Of a stretch of 64,000 nucleotides of DNA, positions 36,502 through 46,644 are shown piece by piece. Source of the stretch: Flavobacterium marginilacus (GTDB taxonomy: Bacteria; Bacteroidota; Bacteroidia; Flavobacteriales; Flavobacteriaceae); contig NZ_CP113975.1 in NCBI RefSeq assembly GCF_026870155.1, positions 4,712,001 to 4,776,000 on the forward strand, given 5' to 3'. The notes beneath the pieces are model-generated. The model saw only the letters and a list, made by a program, of their open reading frames with translations, had not been told where the DNA came from and ran no database searches. How positions within the stretch are numbered: the stretch's first letter is position 1; each line of letters starts with the position of its first letter. The position numbers and the translations under genes were made by a program.

Positions 36502-37080
36502 ATGATAAATTTCAATCTGAAAGAGATAGTAACTGTAGGAATGGTACTTTTTGCTGTAATTGATATAGTAGGATCTATCCCGATTATTGTCGGATTAAGA
36601 GCCAAGCACGGTCATATTGAATCTGAAAAAGCATCTTTGGTTGCGGCATTCATTATGATACTATTTCTGTTTGTAGGCGAAGAATTCCTAAACTTAATAG
36701 GCATTGATGTTCATTCCTTTGCCGTAGCCGGATCCTTTGTTTTATTCTTTTTAGCATTGGAAATGATTTTGGGAATCCATCTTTATCGGGATGAAGAAGC
36801 AAGCTCAGCTTCTATAGTACCAATAGCTTTTCCGCTTATTGCAGGCGCAGGTACAATGACAACTTTGCTCTCTTTAAGATCTCAATATCATGCCACAAAT
36901 ATTATCATAGCCATCGTACTAAATATTATTATTGTTTATGCTGTTTTAAAATCATCCAGAAAAATTGAAAAAATGCTGGGTAAAAATGGACTTGGCGTTA
37001 TTAGAAAGACCTTTGGCGTAGTTCTTTTAGCAATAGCTGTTAAATTATTTGCCACTAATGTTAAAGGTTTGTTTCTCTAA
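36502..37080 (+). CDS. MarC family integral membrane protein
   Basis: 192 aa with about six TM segments and MarC signatures: FAVIDIVGSIPIIVGL near the start and PIAFPLIAGAGTMTTLLSL in the middle. The family (UPF0056) is of unknown function despite its name. A -7 TATTTTTG is at 36447-36454. Confidence 0.9.
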   Translation: MINFNLKEIVTVGMVLFAVIDIVGSIPIIVGLRAKHGHIESEKASLVAAFIMILFLFVGEEFLNLIGIDVHSFAVAGSFVLFFLALEMILGIHLYRDEEASSASIVPIAFPLIAGAGTMTTLLSLRSQYHATNIIIAIVLNIIIVYAVLKSSRKIEKMLGKNGLGVIRKTFGVVLLAIAVKLFATNVKGLFL

Positions 37081-37199
37081 AAAAAAAAATTATAAATTTA
37101 CCCCCTAAAATCTTTTCTGGTAGAGATTATTTTGTACTTAAACATATAAATGATAATTTATGAATTAAAACTTTACCGGTAAAAACAAAAACATAACTT

Positions 37200-37403
37200 A
37201 TGAAAATTTTCACTAACATCTTAGTGCTTTTAGCCGTTTCGCTTCTTATTTTCAATATTACCTTAATTGATTTTCAAAATCCATTTAAAGGAGATAGTGT
37301 AATAGCGCTTGTTGGTGTGGTTGCTTCATTTTGTGCAGTATTGATTCTTCTTATTTTTAGAATGTCTAAAAAAATAGTTGAAAAAATGAACGACAACGCA
37401 TAA
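37200..37403 (+). CDS. Small two-span membrane protein
   Basis: 67 aa, two hydrophobic helices (IFTNILVLLAVSLLIFNITLI and VIALVGVVASFCAVLILLIF) with a short DFQNPFKGDS loop and a basic tail. No family recognised. It is 2 bp upstream of a flavoprotein gene, so they are cotranscribed; it might anchor or feed electrons to that protein, but this is inference. Confidence 0.75.
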   Translation: MKIFTNILVLLAVSLLIFNITLIDFQNPFKGDSVIALVGVVASFCAVLILLIFRMSKKIVEKMNDNA

Positions 37404-37405
37404 CC

Positions 37406-38011
37406 ATGTTTGATGTATTGATTATAGGCGGAGGCGTTTCGGGAATATCATGTGCGATGGTATTGGGTTCAGCCAAAAAAAAAGCATTTGTTACCGATAA
37501 AAAAATTGGGATTTTTACCCACCAGAAGACTTCTGCACTACAGGAAGCACTTTTCAACAATGCTTATGGAATTGCTCCAGGCAAATTAGGATCAGAATTA
37601 TTGATCGAAAGTGTTGATCATTTATCCAATACTTACCCTCATATTATCCAAATCCCAGAGGAAAAAATATTAAAAATCGAAGGAGTATATCCAGAATTCA
37701 CCGTTGTTACCAATAAAAACAGTTACAAAACAGCCAGTATCGTTATCGGAATTGGCTCTGCCAACACATTTGCCATAGAAGGTTTAATGCAGTTTGTTGA
37801 ACCGCACAAAAAAGCATTACCTGAAAAACAAAGAATCCAGCTTAAAAACATTGACCACAAAGTTGCCGAAGGCATCTATGTTATTGGGACTCTTGCCGGC
37901 TGGAGAAGCCAGCTTGCAATCGCCGCAGGAAGCGGAGCTGCTGTCGCAACAGATCTGCTTACTTTATGGAATGACGGAATTCAGACGCATTCACACGACA
38001 GTATTCGATAG
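37406..38011 (+). CDS. Short FAD/NAD(P)-binding oxidoreductase, thioredoxin-reductase-like
   Basis: 201 aa with an FAD-binding Rossmann start DVLIIGGGVSGISCAMVLGSA and a C-terminal GIYVIGTLAGWRSQLAIAAGSGAAVA, the FAD-ring block of thioredoxin-reductase-type enzymes. At two-thirds of the usual 310-aa length it lacks the NADPH domain and the CxxC pair, so it is likely an FAD-only relative (Bacteroidetes have many such short forms) rather than a truncation; no frameshift is visible. Confidence 0.8.
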   Translation: MFDVLIIGGGVSGISCAMVLGSAKKKAFVTDKKIGIFTHQKTSALQEALFNNAYGIAPGKLGSELLIESVDHLSNTYPHIIQIPEEKILKIEGVYPEFTVVTNKNSYKTASIVIGIGSANTFAIEGLMQFVEPHKKALPEKQRIQLKNIDHKVAEGIYVIGTLAGWRSQLAIAAGSGAAVATDLLTLWNDGIQTHSHDSIR

Positions 38012-38021
38012 AGACTATTTT

Positions 38022-38333
38022 TTATTTAACCGAAACAATCTCTTTCACTTTGATGTGGTTTTCAGTTTCAGTTTTCCAGATTTCTCCTTTTAACGAAACT
38101 TGTTCCCCTTCTTTAAGCTGTTTGTAATTTTGAGGTCCGCCAACATTTACAATGCTGATTAAAGCAAAATAAACTTCGTTTTTATCTGTATTAATTTTGG
38201 CTGTATAACCGTCTTTTCCAAATGCAACAGTAACAACTTTTCCTGAAACTGTATTTTTGTCTTTCATACAGGCGCAGGAAACTACAAAAGTTAAAATCAT
38301 TACTACTGCCAAAAATCGAATTATAATTTTCAT
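38022..38333 (-). CDS. Uncharacterised lipoprotein
   Basis: 103 aa with lipobox TFVVSC|ACMKD, then a small beta-barrel-like (OB-like) domain: GKVVTVAFGKDGYTAKINTDKNEVYFALISIVNVGG...LKEGEQVSLKGEIWKTETENHIKVKEI. Last gene of a five-gene minus-strand run (HupE-like, dCMP deaminase, S41 peptidase, NTF2-like, this). Function unknown. Confidence 0.7.
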   Translation of the reverse strand: MKIIIRFLAVVMILTFVVSCACMKDKNTVSGKVVTVAFGKDGYTAKINTDKNEVYFALISIVNVGGPQNYKQLKEGEQVSLKGEIWKTETENHIKVKEIVSVK

Positions 38334-38344
38334 GTTTATTTATT

Positions 38345-38719
38345 TTAATCTTTATTTTCAAACGCGATACAGCTTCCGGCAATCACTTTTAAACCGTCAT
38401 CAAACCGCTTCCAAACCCTGATATATCTATAATTCCCATCTAATGGTGAATTATAATACGTTCCTTTTAGCATAATGCTTACGCAAACAGCAGCCGAGTC
38501 GTCTATAATATTAATAACCTGATTCGAAGTTTCGAGAAGATCTATTTTCATTTTACCAGCGCGGTAACCTGCAAGATCAGCTTCTTTGGTAATCGTTTGT
38601 CCATTTGGTAAATTAAAAAGCAAATCATCGTGCAATACTCTTTGCAGAACTGAAATATCAGCATTTTTTACAGCTGACAAAAGCTCATTCTCTGCATTTA
38701 TAATTTCATTTTTCCCCAT
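38345..38719 (-). CDS. Nuclear transport factor 2-like protein (DUF4440 type)
   Basis: 124 aa, NTF2-like alpha+beta cone: IINAENELLSAVKNADISVLQRVLHDDLLFNLPNGQTITKEADL...YRYIRVWKRFDDGLKVIAGSC. Such proteins bind small ligands or act as enzymes; no catalytic residues can be assigned. Eleven bp before the lipoprotein gene. Confidence 0.8.
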   Translation of the reverse strand: MGKNEIINAENELLSAVKNADISVLQRVLHDDLLFNLPNGQTITKEADLAGYRAGKMKIDLLETSNQVINIIDDSAAVCVSIMLKGTYYNSPLDGNYRYIRVWKRFDDGLKVIAGSCIAFENKD

Positions 38720-38742
38720 TTAAAACAAAGATTTAGCATTTA

Positions 38743-40317
38743 CTATTTTGAATTCAGCACAGCCTTTATCATGGCATCTTCTTTCAGAACCATTTTATAA
38801 TAATAGATGTCTCCATACAATTGTCTGGCAAATTCGGCATTTACGTATCTTTTTACTAAGGATTTGTATTTACGCAAATCAACCTCCAAGCCGTTTTGGA
38901 CAAGATATTTCTGGAAAGTATTGAAATATAAATCGGTTGAATTGATTTTTGTCTTAAATTCATCAAAAGGCAGTTTTGCAAAAGCATTTCTGTTTTTGTC
39001 TAATTGCTCAAAAACAAAATGGCCGACAATTCCGGACTGCAGTAAATAAGAAACATTTTCTGTTCCGTGTTCTGCTTCCAATGGCACAAAAACATCCGGT
39101 ACAATACCGCCGCCGCCATAAACAATTTTTCCTTTTTTAGTTTTAAATTTCAAAGAATCCACCACTTTTATACTGTCTTTTTTGTACAGTTCTCCGTGTA
39201 AAAAACGCGAATCCGATTCTTTAAAATACTCTTCATTTCCTTTGGAATACGGTTTTTGAATCGATCTTCCGGTTGGTGTATAATATCTGGCAATTGTAAG
39301 CCGAACTGCCGAACCATCATTAAAATCCATTTCCCGCTGTACCAGTCCTTTTCCGAAAGAACGCCGTCCTACAATAGTTCCGCGGTCATTATCCTGTATT
39401 GCTCCCGCTAAAATCTCACTCGCCGAAGCACTGTTCTCATCAATTAGAACAAAGACCTTACCTGATTCAAAACTTCCTTTTTCGGTGGCGTACATTTTTT
39501 CGGCTGCTTCCTTAGCGCTTTTGGTAAAAACAATCAATTCTTTATCTTTCAAAAATTCATCGGCAATAGCAATAGCTTCTTCCATATATCCTCCGCCATT
39601 ATCGCGGACATCAATCACAAGGGATTTTACACCCTGCTTTTTTAAACTGACGAGGGCTTTTATAAATTCAGCATAAGTAGTTTCTGCAAAACGATTGATT
39701 TTGATATAACCTGTAGTGGCATTTAAACGCAAAGCTACATCAACGCTTTTCAGCGGAATCACGTCGCGTTTGATTTTGATTTTCATTTTTTTATGCTCCG
39801 ATTTTCGGTAAACGGTCAGTTCTATCTGAGAACCTACTTCTCCTTTCAGCGAAGAAAACAAACTGTCATTAGGCAGTTTTCGCCCAAATAATTTGGTTTT
39901 ATCTGCAAAAAGAATGCGGTCTCCTGCTAAAATTCCTGCTTTGGCCGAAGGACCATTTTTTACTGGCGCAATAACAGCAACTGAATCTTTAAACATATAA
40001 AAATTAATTCCAATACCCACAAAATCGCCTTTCATGGTTTCGGCAATTTCGGCTTGCTGCTGCGGCGGAATATAAACAGAATGCGGATCCAGCTTTGCCA
40101 GAATATTATCGACAGTAAGACTCACAATCGAATCCGTATTCACATCATCTACATATTCATTATCGATGAAATCAATCAGTTTATTAAGTTTTTCTTTGGT
40201 GTTTTTTTTAGAGGTAAAAGATTTGGATGACGGCGAACCCGACAGACTGCCTATAAAAATTCCGAGAGCGAAAATGCTCCCAATAAGTATGGGTAAATAT
40301 TTATTGTCGAATTTCAT
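38743..40317 (-). CDS. S41 family C-terminal processing peptidase with PDZ domain
   Basis: 524 aa: membrane anchor or signal (PILIGSIFALGIFIGSLSG), PDZ domain (about 100-180, GIGINFYMFKDSVAVIAPVKNGPSAKAGILAGDRI), then the tail-specific protease core with catalytic Ser in NSASASEILAGAIQDN and Lys in GRRSFGKGLVQ. A CtpA-type envelope protease that trims or degrades periplasmic proteins. The upstream dCMP deaminase gene ends 4 bp before its start. Confidence 0.94.
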   Translation of the reverse strand: MKFDNKYLPILIGSIFALGIFIGSLSGSPSSKSFTSKKNTKEKLNKLIDFIDNEYVDDVNTDSIVSLTVDNILAKLDPHSVYIPPQQQAEIAETMKGDFVGIGINFYMFKDSVAVIAPVKNGPSAKAGILAGDRILFADKTKLFGRKLPNDSLFSSLKGEVGSQIELTVYRKSEHKKMKIKIKRDVIPLKSVDVALRLNATTGYIKINRFAETTYAEFIKALVSLKKQGVKSLVIDVRDNGGGYMEEAIAIADEFLKDKELIVFTKSAKEAAEKMYATEKGSFESGKVFVLIDENSASASEILAGAIQDNDRGTIVGRRSFGKGLVQREMDFNDGSAVRLTIARYYTPTGRSIQKPYSKGNEEYFKESDSRFLHGELYKKDSIKVVDSLKFKTKKGKIVYGGGGIVPDVFVPLEAEHGTENVSYLLQSGIVGHFVFEQLDKNRNAFAKLPFDEFKTKINSTDLYFNTFQKYLVQNGLEVDLRKYKSLVKRYVNAEFARQLYGDIYYYKMVLKEDAMIKAVLNSK

Positions 40318-40321
40318 TTTA

Positions 40322-40753
40322 TTAATCTTCTAAAACAGGAATATGCTCTACTTCAATACCTGCTTTTATTAAAAATTGTATTCCGGAATCGTCTCGGTAA
40401 CCATTATGATACACCACTCTTTTTATTCCGGACTGATGAATCAGCTTACTGCATTCCTTACATGGCGAAAGCGTAATGTATAAAGTGGCTCCTTCGCAGG
40501 ATTGTGTGGATCTTGCAACTTTCAAGATTGCATTGGCTTCGGCATGCAGCACATCCCAGCGGGTTAATCCGTCTTCATCCTCACAGCAGTTTTCAAATCC
40601 TGACGGGGTTCCATTGTACCCGTCCGATATAATCATTCGGTCTTTTACTATAATCGCTCCAACCTGCTTTCTTTTGCAGTAAGACAATAAACCCCATTCT
40701 GTTGCAATTCTAAGATACGCTTTATCGTATTTATTCAATTTAACTTTCTCCAT
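40322..40753 (-). CDS. Deoxycytidylate deaminase family protein
   Basis: 143 aa with zinc-dependent deaminase motifs HAEANAILKVAR and TLSPCKECSKLI, and dCMP-deaminase-type KYDKAYLRIATEWGLLSYCKRKQVGAIIVKDRMIISDGYNGTPSGFENCCED. Converts dCMP to dUMP for dTMP synthesis. Similar to ComEB but lacking that name's context. Cotranscribed with S41 peptidase and the HupE-like gene. Confidence 0.9.
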   Translation of the reverse strand: MEKVKLNKYDKAYLRIATEWGLLSYCKRKQVGAIIVKDRMIISDGYNGTPSGFENCCEDEDGLTRWDVLHAEANAILKVARSTQSCEGATLYITLSPCKECSKLIHQSGIKRVVYHNGYRDDSGIQFLIKAGIEVEHIPVLED

Positions 40754-40763
40754 AAAATCTTTA

Positions 40764-41354
40764 TCATTTCCAGATTTCGCTTTCTACAATCATTGGTAAA
40801 ACTACGCCAATTATAAATGCCGACATTACTAAAGCCCAATCTCTTTTTGAAAATCGAAAAACGGTCTGCACTATATATGACAAAATCAAGACTACAATAA
40901 CAACCGTAATCTGAGCCGCTTCTATTCCTAATGCAAATTCGCACATTGGCAGTAATTTTGAGGCAGCACTGCCTCCCAATAATGTTTTAAAATAATTTGA
41001 AAATCCCAATCCATGGATAATTCCAAAAAATAACGTTATTATAAAAACCAGATTAACACTGCCGTTTTTACTGGTTTTCCCTGCAGTAAATAAATTATAG
41101 AAAGCGGTTATCAAAATCGTAATGGGAATCAGTAATTCAACAACATTTACTTTGACAGTAATAATTTCAAAAACCGAAAGAAAAAGTGCTGCAGTATGTC
41201 CCAATGTAAATATAGTCACTAAAAGCAATATTCTTTTCCAGTCATTAAAAGAAAATGGTACCGATAATGCAATCAAAAACAAAACATGATCATAAGCATG
41301 TATATCCAATACATGCTTTAAACCTATCTGAAAGTATATTAAAAATTCTGACAT
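40764..41354 (-). CDS. HupE/UreJ family membrane protein
   Basis: 196 aa, about six TM segments with conserved His/Asp: GLKHVLDIHAYDHVLFLIAL and FGIIHGLGFSNYF. Family members are proposed Ni/Co permeases, and this shorter UreJ_2-like form is common in Bacteroidetes. No urease or hydrogenase gene is nearby, so the metal role is open. First gene of the operon. Confidence 0.88.
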   Translation of the reverse strand: MSEFLIYFQIGLKHVLDIHAYDHVLFLIALSVPFSFNDWKRILLLVTIFTLGHTAALFLSVFEIITVKVNVVELLIPITILITAFYNLFTAGKTSKNGSVNLVFIITLFFGIIHGLGFSNYFKTLLGGSAASKLLPMCEFALGIEAAQITVVIVVLILSYIVQTVFRFSKRDWALVMSAFIIGVVLPMIVESEIWK

Positions 41355-41506
41355 TGCTAAAGTGAATTAAATTGATATGGGGACGTAAACTTACGATTAA
41401 TTTTGAAAATGAAATATTAGAAATCAATGATATTAAAAACGGACAAAAAGTAAAATTAGTACTAAAAAATTAACTAACTTTATATCAAACCTTAAACATT
41501 AACATT

Positions 41507-41938
41507 ATGCCTTTTTCAGATTTATTCAACAGCGAAAACATTCAAAAAAACAGAGGTCATTTTTCAGCCATTGTGCGTGTTGCCCACGCTGATGGCAATA
41601 TCACTGAACAAGAGCAGAATTTTTTGGATAAATTAGCTTTGGCACTTCAGATTTCTAAAGAAGAGTACGACGAAATTTTAGAAGATCCATCAAAATACCC
41701 AATCAACGCTCCCTACTTATATATAGAAAGACTGGAAGCTCTTTATAAGCTGGCAAGAATTGTACACCGCGACCACCAATTGGGCGATTTGCAGGAACAT
41801 TTATTGATTAAATTTGCATTAGCCTTAGGTTTTACTCCTGGCAATGTAAATTATATTGTAAATAAAGCACTCAAATTAGTAGACATGGCGGTAGATGAAG
41901 AAACTTTTTTGTATGAAATGAAAAACATGTATAAATAA
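41507..41938 (+). CDS. TerB-like protein
   Basis: 143-aa all-helical protein with the TerB pattern IVRVAHADGNITEQEQNFLDKLALALQISKEEYDEIL and a second acidic helix pair. TerB domains bind metal or act as signalling modules; no other tellurite-resistance genes are present, so it is probably housekeeping. Confidence 0.85.
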   Translation: MPFSDLFNSENIQKNRGHFSAIVRVAHADGNITEQEQNFLDKLALALQISKEEYDEILEDPSKYPINAPYLYIERLEALYKLARIVHRDHQLGDLQEHLLIKFALALGFTPGNVNYIVNKALKLVDMAVDEETFLYEMKNMYK

Positions 41939-41945
41939 TAATTAT

Positions 41946-42028
41946 GAATTGAAAATTACGAATTACGGAATGCTGTACGGTAAGATTTTTTACTTATTAC
42001 TGCATAGTGTACTCGTAATTTTCAATTC
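41946..42028. repeat. Inverted repeat between TerB and fbp
   Basis: GAATTGAAAATTACGA (41946-41961) is perfectly complementary to TCGTAATTTTCAATTC (42013-42028). With a 51-bp loop it is a dispersed-type palindromic element between convergent genes; it could also end both transcripts. Confidence 0.65.
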
Positions 42029-42039
42029 GCAATTGCACT

Positions 42040-43059
42040 TTAATATTTACTCAATTTTGCTTTATGCATAAACTCTTCGGCTTTTTCAACCATATTTAAG
42101 CTTCCGCAAAAGAAAGGCACACGCTGATGCAGTGCTGCAGGCTGAATTTCCATAATGCGGTCAAAACCATCCGAAGCTTTTCCGCCGGCCTGTTCTACAA
42201 TAAAAGCCATAGGATTACATTCGTACAGCAGACGCAGTTTACCTTTTGGCGATTTAGTGCTTGTCGGATATATATAAATACCTCCTTTTATCATATTTCT
42301 GTGAATATCAGCAACAAGACTTCCTATATAACGAGAAGTGTACGGACGGTCTTCTTCTTCGAGCTGACAATATTTGATATAATCTTTTACACCTTGCGGA
42401 AAATGAACATAATTTCCCTCGTTAATCGAGTAAATATTTCCGTCTTCTGAAAATTTCATGTTGGGATGCGAAAGGTAAAAAGTCCCAATCGCTGGGTTTA
42501 AAGTGAATCCATTTACACCGTAACCTGTTGTATAAACCAGCATCGTCGAAGTACCATAAATCACATAACCAGCCGCTACCTGATTTATACCCGGCTGCAG
42601 AAAATCTTCTAATGTTACTGGAGTTCCTATTGGCGTGATTCTTCTGTATACTGAAAAAATAGTCCCAACAGAAACGTTTACATCAATATTGGACGAGCCG
42701 TCCAATGGATCCATCAAAAGCACATATTTATTGTTATGGCTGTTATCACTTCCCTGCACAGTTATAAAATCATCGTTCTCTTCGGATGCAATGCCACAGA
42801 CAATTTCGCGGTTAATCAAGGTCTGTATGAAAATTTCATTGGCATAAACATCCAGTTTCTGCTGATCTTCCCCTTGAATATTCTGTTCACCAGCTGCTCC
42901 GACAATATCAACTAATCCAGCCTTGTTTACTTTATAATTAACAACTTTGGCCGCCAGCCGGATTGAATTAATGATTCTCGATAATTCACCCGAAGAATAT
43001 TGAAAAGCCTTTTGATTTTCAATGATAAATTCGCCTAATGTTTTGTTTCTTTCTTCCAT
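42040..43059 (-). CDS. fbp: Class I fructose-1,6-bisphosphatase
   Basis: 339 aa with [20 protein letters not shown] (metal and phosphate site), SEENDDF and the C-terminal [23 protein letters not shown]. Key gluconeogenic enzyme that hydrolyses fructose-1,6-bisphosphate. Confidence 0.97.
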   Translation of the reverse strand: MEERNKTLGEFIIENQKAFQYSSGELSRIINSIRLAAKVVNYKVNKAGLVDIVGAAGEQNIQGEDQQKLDVYANEIFIQTLINREIVCGIASEENDDFITVQGSDNSHNNKYVLLMDPLDGSSNIDVNVSVGTIFSVYRRITPIGTPVTLEDFLQPGINQVAAGYVIYGTSTMLVYTTGYGVNGFTLNPAIGTFYLSHPNMKFSEDGNIYSINEGNYVHFPQGVKDYIKYCQLEEEDRPYTSRYIGSLVADIHRNMIKGGIYIYPTSTKSPKGKLRLLYECNPMAFIVEQAGGKASDGFDRIMEIQPAALHQRVPFFCGSLNMVEKAEEFMHKAKLSKY

Positions 43060-43230
43060 TACGAAATCGATGTAGTTATTTTGAAGTCACAAATATCGTT
43101 TTTTTTGTTATAATGAAAAAAATAATGCTTACTTAGTTTCTCAGTATTGTATATTTGCTACATTTTCCATAAAAAACAACTGTGTAATCGTCTGTTTTTT
43201 AATAGAATTATAGAATAATAATACAAATCT

Positions 43231-43710
43231 ATGAAAATACGCAAAGGACAAAAAGAAGACATGAATGGTGTTCTGGCATTGATTCAGGAATTGGCGGTAT
43301 TCGAAAAAGAGCCAGATGCTGTTTTAATTACTGCAGATGATCTTATTCGAGATGGTTTTGGAGACAGACCTTTGTTTGAAGTTTTTGTTGCCGAAGCTGA
43401 GGAGCAGATTGTAGGGATTGCATTGTATTATTACCGTTACTCTACTTGGAAAGGAAGGACAATCCATCTGGAAGATTTAGTTGTAAAGGAAAGTATGCGC
43501 GGAACAGGACTTGGCTATGCTTTATATTCTGAAGTTATCAAACAGGGGCAGAAAGACAAAGTCCGAAGAATTGAATGGAACGTACTGGACTGGAATACTC
43601 CTGCAATTGATTTTTATAAAAAATCGGGAGCAAAAATATTAGACGAATGGCGCGTAGCTCAAATGGACGAAACAGCTATTAACTATTTTGTAGAAAACAA
43701 ATTAAAATAA
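43231..43710 (+). CDS. GNAT family N-acetyltransferase
   Basis: 159 aa; acetyl-CoA binding motif A LVVKESMRGTGLGYALYSEV and a C-terminal WNVLDWNTPAIDFYKKSGAK, which resembles the spermidine/diamine acetyltransferase group. Promoter -7 TATATTTG at 43150-43157. Followed at 56 bp by aspartate kinase. Confidence 0.9.
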   Translation: MKIRKGQKEDMNGVLALIQELAVFEKEPDAVLITADDLIRDGFGDRPLFEVFVAEAEEQIVGIALYYYRYSTWKGRTIHLEDLVVKESMRGTGLGYALYSEVIKQGQKDKVRRIEWNVLDWNTPAIDFYKKSGAKILDEWRVAQMDETAINYFVENKLK

Positions 43711-43766
43711 AAAGTGAATAATTTCAGACTGAAAATCTGAAATATGAAATTTAAATCTGAATAAAA

Positions 43767-45023
43767 ATGAGGGTATTCAAATTTGGCGGTGCATCAGTAA
43801 AAGATGCAGCCGGTATTAAAAACGTTTATGACGTTTTACAGCAAGCAGGTTATGAAGATGTATTGGTAATTGTTTCGGCAATGGGGAAAACGACTAATGC
43901 ACTCGAAGATGTTATCAAAAATTATTTTGACAAATCACCAGAATTAAATTCATCGGTGCAGGAAGTTAAAAAGTATCACAATCAAATCCTTTTGGATTTA
44001 TTTGAAGATGAAAAAAATGAAGTTTTTACAGCTGTAAATACTCAATTTGCAGACTTAGAATATTTCTTAGCTCATAATAAATCACCAAATTATAACTTTG
44101 TTTACGATCAGATCGTAAGCTTCGGGGAACTAATATCGACAACAATTCTGAGTCATTTTATGTCTTTCAAAGGAATTCAGACACAATGGCTGGATGTTAG
44201 AAATTTTGTAAAAACAGATTCTACTTACCGTGATGCAGAAGTAGACTGGGAATTGACACAGAAAAATATTGCGAATAACGTTAAACGCAAAATCTTAAAT
44301 ATTACTCAAGGATTCTTAGGTTCTGACGAGAATAATTTCACAACCACATTAGGCCGTGAAGGATCTGATTACAGCGCTGCGATTTTTGCATACTGTCTAA
44401 ATGCCGAGAGCGTAACCATCTGGAAAGACGTACCCGGAGTAATGAATGCTGACCCAAGATATTTTGAAAATGCAAGTCTGCTGAACCAAATTTCGTATCG
44501 TGAAGCCATCGAGTTGGCTTTTTACGGAGCATCGGTAATTCACCCAAAAACATTACAGCCGTTACAGAAAAAAGAAATTCCGTTATACGTTAAATCGTTT
44601 ATCAATCCAACGCTAAAAGGAACATCTGTTTCTAAAGGAGAGGATTTAGAACCGTATTTACCTTGTTTCATTGTAAAAAGAAACCAATTATTGATTTCTC
44701 TTTCATCAATAGATTTTTCTTTCATCATGGAAGAAAACATCAGTGAAATCTTTGGCTTATTCCACCAATTCAAGTTAAAAGTAAACCTTATTCAGAATTC
44801 GGCAATCAGTTTCTCTGTTTGTGTTGAAGATAAATTTGGAAACTTCAATGACTGTAACGCAATCCTTTCGAAAAAATTCAAAGTGGATTTTACCGAAAAT
44901 GTTACGCTGTACACTATCAGACATTTTAATGAAAACGCTGCTCAAACGGTAGAAGAAAACAAAACTGTATTGTTAAAGCAGGTAAGCAGAGAAACAATGC
45001 AAATTGTGACTAAAGAGAATTAG
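43767..45023 (+). CDS. Aspartate kinase, monofunctional
   Basis: 418 aa: FKFGGASVKDAAGIKNVYDVL start, catalytic GREGSDYSAAIFAYCL and WKDVPGVMNADPR, then a shortened ACT-type regulatory part (KVNLIQNSAISFSVCVED). First step of the Asp-family pathway (Lys, Thr, Met). The regulatory region seems degenerate compared with two full ACT domains, so feedback control may be altered. Confidence 0.93.
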   Translation: MRVFKFGGASVKDAAGIKNVYDVLQQAGYEDVLVIVSAMGKTTNALEDVIKNYFDKSPELNSSVQEVKKYHNQILLDLFEDEKNEVFTAVNTQFADLEYFLAHNKSPNYNFVYDQIVSFGELISTTILSHFMSFKGIQTQWLDVRNFVKTDSTYRDAEVDWELTQKNIANNVKRKILNITQGFLGSDENNFTTTLGREGSDYSAAIFAYCLNAESVTIWKDVPGVMNADPRYFENASLLNQISYREAIELAFYGASVIHPKTLQPLQKKEIPLYVKSFINPTLKGTSVSKGEDLEPYLPCFIVKRNQLLISLSSIDFSFIMEENISEIFGLFHQFKLKVNLIQNSAISFSVCVEDKFGNFNDCNAILSKKFKVDFTENVTLYTIRHFNENAAQTVEENKTVLLKQVSRETMQIVTKEN

Positions 45024-45072
45024 GTCAGATAGCAGATTTTAGTCTGCAGATGGCAGACTAAAAAATTACAAT

Positions 45073-45110
45073 AAAAAAATGGAAGCTGAGAAATTGGCTT
45101 CCATTTTTTT
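45073..45110 (+). terminator. Terminator after aspartate kinase
   Basis: AATGGAAGC pairs with GCTTCCATT, followed by seven T (stem within 45079-45105). Confidence 0.8.
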
Positions 45111-45318
45111 ATGGCAGACGGATGATATATTGAACGGATTTACGCTGAATTTTTTTTAAACCTGAAATTAGAACTAATCTGAATCCTATCTAAAATTGAT
45201 TAATTGCTTTGCCTCATTGTAAACAAAAACTAATAGAAGTTCGAATAAGGCTTTTAAAATCTGTAATATTCCTTATTTCACAAAAAAACTCTTTTTAACG
45301 GCAAGCAATAACATCTAA

Positions 45319-46644
45319 TTAATTCACCATCGTTGTATAGTTCTTAATATATGTTTTCGAGTCTACTCCAAAAGGTATTTTTATGAAATTACCCTCAGGT
45401 GAAATCAGTATTTTGGTAGGATAACCAGTCACTTCAAATAAATCATTCATTTTTTTGTCAATCTCGCTAACAGGAAAAGTATATTTATTTTTAGTCATAA
45501 AACCCGATAAATCCTGAGAATTATACGAAAAAGTATAAATCTTTAACTTCGAATTATTACTATTCTCAACAAATAAGGATTGTAAGTCCGGTAGTTCTTT
45601 CACACATGGACTGCACCAAGTACCCCAAACATCAATATAAATCCATTTGTTAGGTTTTACAGTTAAATCTAATTCTTCATTTTCAAATTGTATTTTTAAT
45701 TTAGGAACAGGTTTACCCTTATTATGTATATAACTAGTCCAATAATCTCCAAATGAAATATTACTTTTTAATTTTCCATAAAACTCCTGTAATGATTTTA
45801 AATTGTAATCTGAAGGAGTTCCAAAAGCAATATCGCTTAACAAAACCAATGCTTCCGAATTTCGATTATTTTCAACTAAATATTTTTGATATTTAGCCTG
45901 AAATACAAATTCATTAGTATTACCAGTTAAAAGAACCACATCATAAAAATAGGCATGATCGTATAGCTTGTCATTTAAGTCGGGACTGTAATCCGAAGCT
46001 TTTTTTAAAAATTCTTCAATATTTGGATTAATACTATACAAACTGTAATAACTATAAGCCAAAATATATCTATACCAGGCTCTTTTCTCACCCTCTAATC
46101 TGCCAGCTTTAATTTTAACGATATAATCATAAGCTTCCAACTTCTTTATATTTGACTGTACTATTTTTTCTTTGCTTATATTATCTATGGCTTTTTGTTT
46201 ATCTAATTCCTGCACTATCAAAAGATTATATCTCTCTGCCTTAGATTCATAATTTACGCTATCTTTTGAAGTACTATTTAGCTCTTCTAAAATCTTCTTA
46301 AAATCATTCTCGTTTTTTGCGCTTATTGATTTGCTCCATAAATAAATTGGGGCTATGATACTGTTAATTTTCTCATTTTTTTTAAGAAAGAGTTGTTCCA
46401 GGTATTTTTGTGCATATAAAGAGTTCTGCAATCGTTGGGAAAGTGTATTATGAATTCTGTCAATAAACATTGGCGGATATAAACGGTATAATTCCATAGA
46501 AGATTCAACAGCTTTTTCTGTTTCTCCATTGTCCCACAAACCGCTGAGGGAATTGGATAATGTAAACGCTTCCTTTGGAATTTGCCCTATACATAAATTC
46601 AAGAAGAATAAACTGAAAATAAAAGGCATCAATAGCTTGTTCAT
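45319..46644 (-). CDS. TlpA-like thioredoxin-fold secreted protein
   Basis: 441 aa with a Sec signal (FIFSLFFLNLCIGQ|IPKE), a helical N-terminal region of about 290 residues with repeat-like helices (TPR-like), and a C-terminal thioredoxin domain with GTWCSPCVKELPDLQ (CxxC) and GYPTKILISPEGN (cis-Pro). Likely a periplasmic or surface-anchored disulfide reductase. It is divergent from the large SprA-like protein with 271 bp between. Confidence 0.85.
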   Translation of the reverse strand: MNKLLMPFIFSLFFLNLCIGQIPKEAFTLSNSLSGLWDNGETEKAVESSMELYRLYPPMFIDRIHNTLSQRLQNSLYAQKYLEQLFLKKNEKINSIIAPIYLWSKSISAKNENDFKKILEELNSTSKDSVNYESKAERYNLLIVQELDKQKAIDNISKEKIVQSNIKKLEAYDYIVKIKAGRLEGEKRAWYRYILAYSYYSLYSINPNIEEFLKKASDYSPDLNDKLYDHAYFYDVVLLTGNTNEFVFQAKYQKYLVENNRNSEALVLLSDIAFGTPSDYNLKSLQEFYGKLKSNISFGDYWTSYIHNKGKPVPKLKIQFENEELDLTVKPNKWIYIDVWGTWCSPCVKELPDLQSLFVENSNNSKLKIYTFSYNSQDLSGFMTKNKYTFPVSEIDKKMNDLFEVTGYPTKILISPEGNFIKIPFGVDSKTYIKNYTTMVN

